NCBI GenBank assembly: GCA_023395695.1
Contig: JAEWYJ010000171.1
Location: forward strand, 1 to 6,279
Reading direction: 5' to 3'
DNA: 6,279 nucleotides
Source: Bacillota bacterium
GTDB taxonomy: Bacteria; Bacillota; Clostridia; Oscillospirales; Ruminococcaceae
Every line of letters starts with the position of its first letter. Positions within the stretch are counted from its first letter, which is position 1. Below are positions 5,343 through 6,279 of this stretch, in pieces. The translations under genes and the position numbers were made by a program. The notes beneath the pieces were generated by a model. It ran no database searches, had not been told where the DNA came from, and saw nothing but the letters and a program-made list of their open reading frames with translations.

Positions 5343-5371
5343 TTGACAAAGCGTTGATGGGGGCGTATAGT
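5343..5371 (+). promoter_or_regulatory. Strong sigma-A promoter of the methyltransferase gene
   Basis: TTGACA (5343-5348, perfect) and TATAGT (5366-5371, five of six) are separated by exactly 17 bp. The predicted start of transcription is near 5378, giving a leader of about 60 nt. Confidence 0.82.
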
Positions 5372-5378
5372 TACCGGC

Positions 5379-5411
5379 ATAAGGGTTAGTTTATACTAAC
5401 CTGAGCCTTAT
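5379..5411 (+). promoter_or_regulatory. Operator-like palindrome at the transcription start
   Basis: GGTTAGT-TTAT-ACTAACC (5384-5401) is a perfect 7-bp dyad. It is nested in ATAAG (5379-5383) and CTTAT (5407-5411), which can extend the stem with a small bulge. It begins at the predicted +1. It could be a repressor operator of TetR or similar type, or a 5'-terminal stem-loop in the mRNA. No regulator gene is in the window. Confidence 0.55.
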
Positions 5412-5425
5412 AAATCATAAGCAAC

Positions 5426-5431
5426 AGGAGG
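5426..5431 (+). promoter_or_regulatory. Ribosome binding site of methyltransferase gene
   Basis: A perfect AGGAGG sits 7 nt before the ATG at 5439 and fixes the start. Confidence 0.88.
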
Positions 5432-5438
5432 AATAGAT

Positions 5439-6239
5439 ATGTCGGTAAAACTCGATGGCGTCATGGAGACGCTGCTGATTACGCTTTACATCCGGGCAAA
5501 GGATGCGGTGAGCGCAAGCCCTGTCATCAACGACCAAAAGGCCGCCGGGATGGTTGCAGAAATAGACTACGACTTCTCTAAATTTGAGAGCGGCGTCATG
5601 TCCTATTACGGTGTACTTGCACGCGCCAAAATGATGGACGATCATGCGCGGGCGTTTATCGGCCGAAACCCGGAGTGCGTTATTGTGTCGGTGGGCTGCG
5701 GGCTGGACACCCGGTTTTCTCGTGTGGATAACGGCAAAATCCTGTGGTATAATCTTGATTTTCCCGAGGTGATCGCGCAGCGTGGGCTGTTTTTTGAAGC
5801 GCATCCCCGTGTGACCGACATCCCCAAATCGGCGCTTGACCCCGACTGGACGCAGGCTGTAAAGATAAACGGACGCCCATTGCTCATTATTTCGGAGGGG
5901 ATGCTGATGTATCTGCACGAAAACGAAGTCGCACAGCTGCTTGGCATATTAACAGCCGGCTTTGACCGCTTTGAAGCGCATTTTGACCTGCTCTACAAGG
6001 GGATGGTGAACAAAGGGCGCATGCACGATACCGTCAGAAAAACCGGTGCGCAGTTTAACTGGGGCGTTGGGGATGGCAGCGAGGTGGTGCGCCTTTGCCC
6101 CGCGCTCAGGCAGACGGGGCTTATTAACTTTACCGACGAAATGCGGCGTTTGCTGCCGGGTGTTAAAAAGCTGCTGACGCCGATTATGTATCTGACCAAT
6201 AACAGGCTGGGCATTTACACCTATCGAAGGGATGTATAA
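5439..6239 (+). CDS. Class I SAM-dependent methyltransferase, LCM/COG3315 type
   Basis: The 266-residue cytoplasmic product resembles the leucine carboxyl methyltransferase (LCM) superfamily, whose bacterial members are often labelled O-methyltransferases of polyketide biosynthesis. The SAM-binding motif I is VIVSVGCGLDTR (81-92). The acidic loop after strand 2 is WYNLDFPEVIAQR (103-115), with Asp107 a likely ribose contact. Motif LLIISEGMLMYL (148-159) matches the LCM post-I segment. The N-terminal 40-75 region (YDFSKFESGVMSYYGVLARA) fits the family's substrate-side cap. The true substrate cannot be told from sequence; neighbours give no biosynthetic context, and bacterial members act on varied acids and alcohols. 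It is a single-gene unit with its own near-consensus promoter, an operator-like dyad and a perfect ribosome site, which suggests control independent of the sporulation genes upstream. Confidence 0.88.
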   Translation: MSVKLDGVMETLLITLYIRAKDAVSASPVINDQKAAGMVAEIDYDFSKFESGVMSYYGVLARAKMMDDHARAFIGRNPECVIVSVGCGLDTRFSRVDNGKILWYNLDFPEVIAQRGLFFEAHPRVTDIPKSALDPDWTQAVKINGRPLLIISEGMLMYLHENEVAQLLGILTAGFDRFEAHFDLLYKGMVNKGRMHDTVRKTGAQFNWGVGDGSEVVRLCPALRQTGLINFTDEMRRLLPGVKKLLTPIMYLTNNRLGIYTYRRDV

Positions 6240-6248
6240 TTTTGTTAA

Positions 6249-6279
6249 GGCCCGGCAGCCAAAGGGCCGCCCCTACAGC
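6249..6279. repeat. Repeat-like GC-rich tail, cut by window end
   Basis: After the methyltransferase stop, GGCCC (6249-6253) and GGGCC (6264-6268) can form a 5-bp stem, and the sequence continues GCCGCCCCTACAG. Its complement has the look of the TGTAGGGGCGGCC-type repeats common between genes in clostridial genomes; this is recollection, not a search. GCCAAAGGGC (6258-6267) is the inverse of 5274-5283 on the other side of the gene. Confidence 0.4.

Overview
The window looks like chromosomal DNA from a fairly GC-rich, spore-forming member of the Firmicutes, most likely a clostridial lineage such as Oscillospiraceae/Ruminococcaceae. The clearest evidence is an adjacent pair encoding SpoIIGA (the pro-sigma-E processing protease) and pro-sigma-E, found only in endospore formers. 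Shine-Dalgarno sequences are strong AGGAGG types. The lineage is inferred from gene content and composition, not from a database match.

Layout. Positions 1-254 (minus) hold the first 84 codons of an endonuclease III gene (nth), cut by the window edge. Just upstream on the same strand, 322-1911 encodes a 529-residue secreted lipoprotein with a C-terminal series of GLUG-like beta-helix repeats; a promoter-like site lies about 200 bp before it. Positions 1912-2534 carry no convincing gene: they hold the lipoprotein leader, a small terminator-like hairpin, and repeat-like intergenic DNA ending in a perfect 17-bp hairpin. Positions 2535-2852 (minus) encode an unusual cysteine-rich, low-complexity 105-residue protein with three VAGTS motifs and a possible mother-cell sigma promoter. 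It is divergent from the spoIIG locus.

The spoIIG locus (plus strand) has a TTGACA/TATACT promoter with a 21-bp spacer. This is the wide spacing known for Spo0A-activated spoIIE/spoIIG promoters in Bacillus subtilis. It is followed by spoIIGA (3114-4013, TTG start) and sigE (4200-4928). The genes are separated by 186 bp that resemble the intergenic DNA at 2211-2317. The expected logic is that SpoIIGA, a membrane aspartic protease activated by the forespore signal, removes the roughly 30-residue N-terminal pro-sequence of sigma-E in the mother cell. No sigG follows.

Positions 4929-5438 are non-coding. They contain sequence related, in inverted orientation, to 2387-2465, several dyads, and a near-consensus sigma-A promoter with an 18-bp operator-like palindrome at the expected transcription start. 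This promoter serves a stand-alone class I SAM-dependent methyltransferase of the LCM/COG3315 type (5439-6239). A repeat-like tail follows to the window end.

The least explained items are the cysteine-rich protein, the repeat-like DNA inside the spoIIG operon, and the palindromic control region of the methyltransferase.
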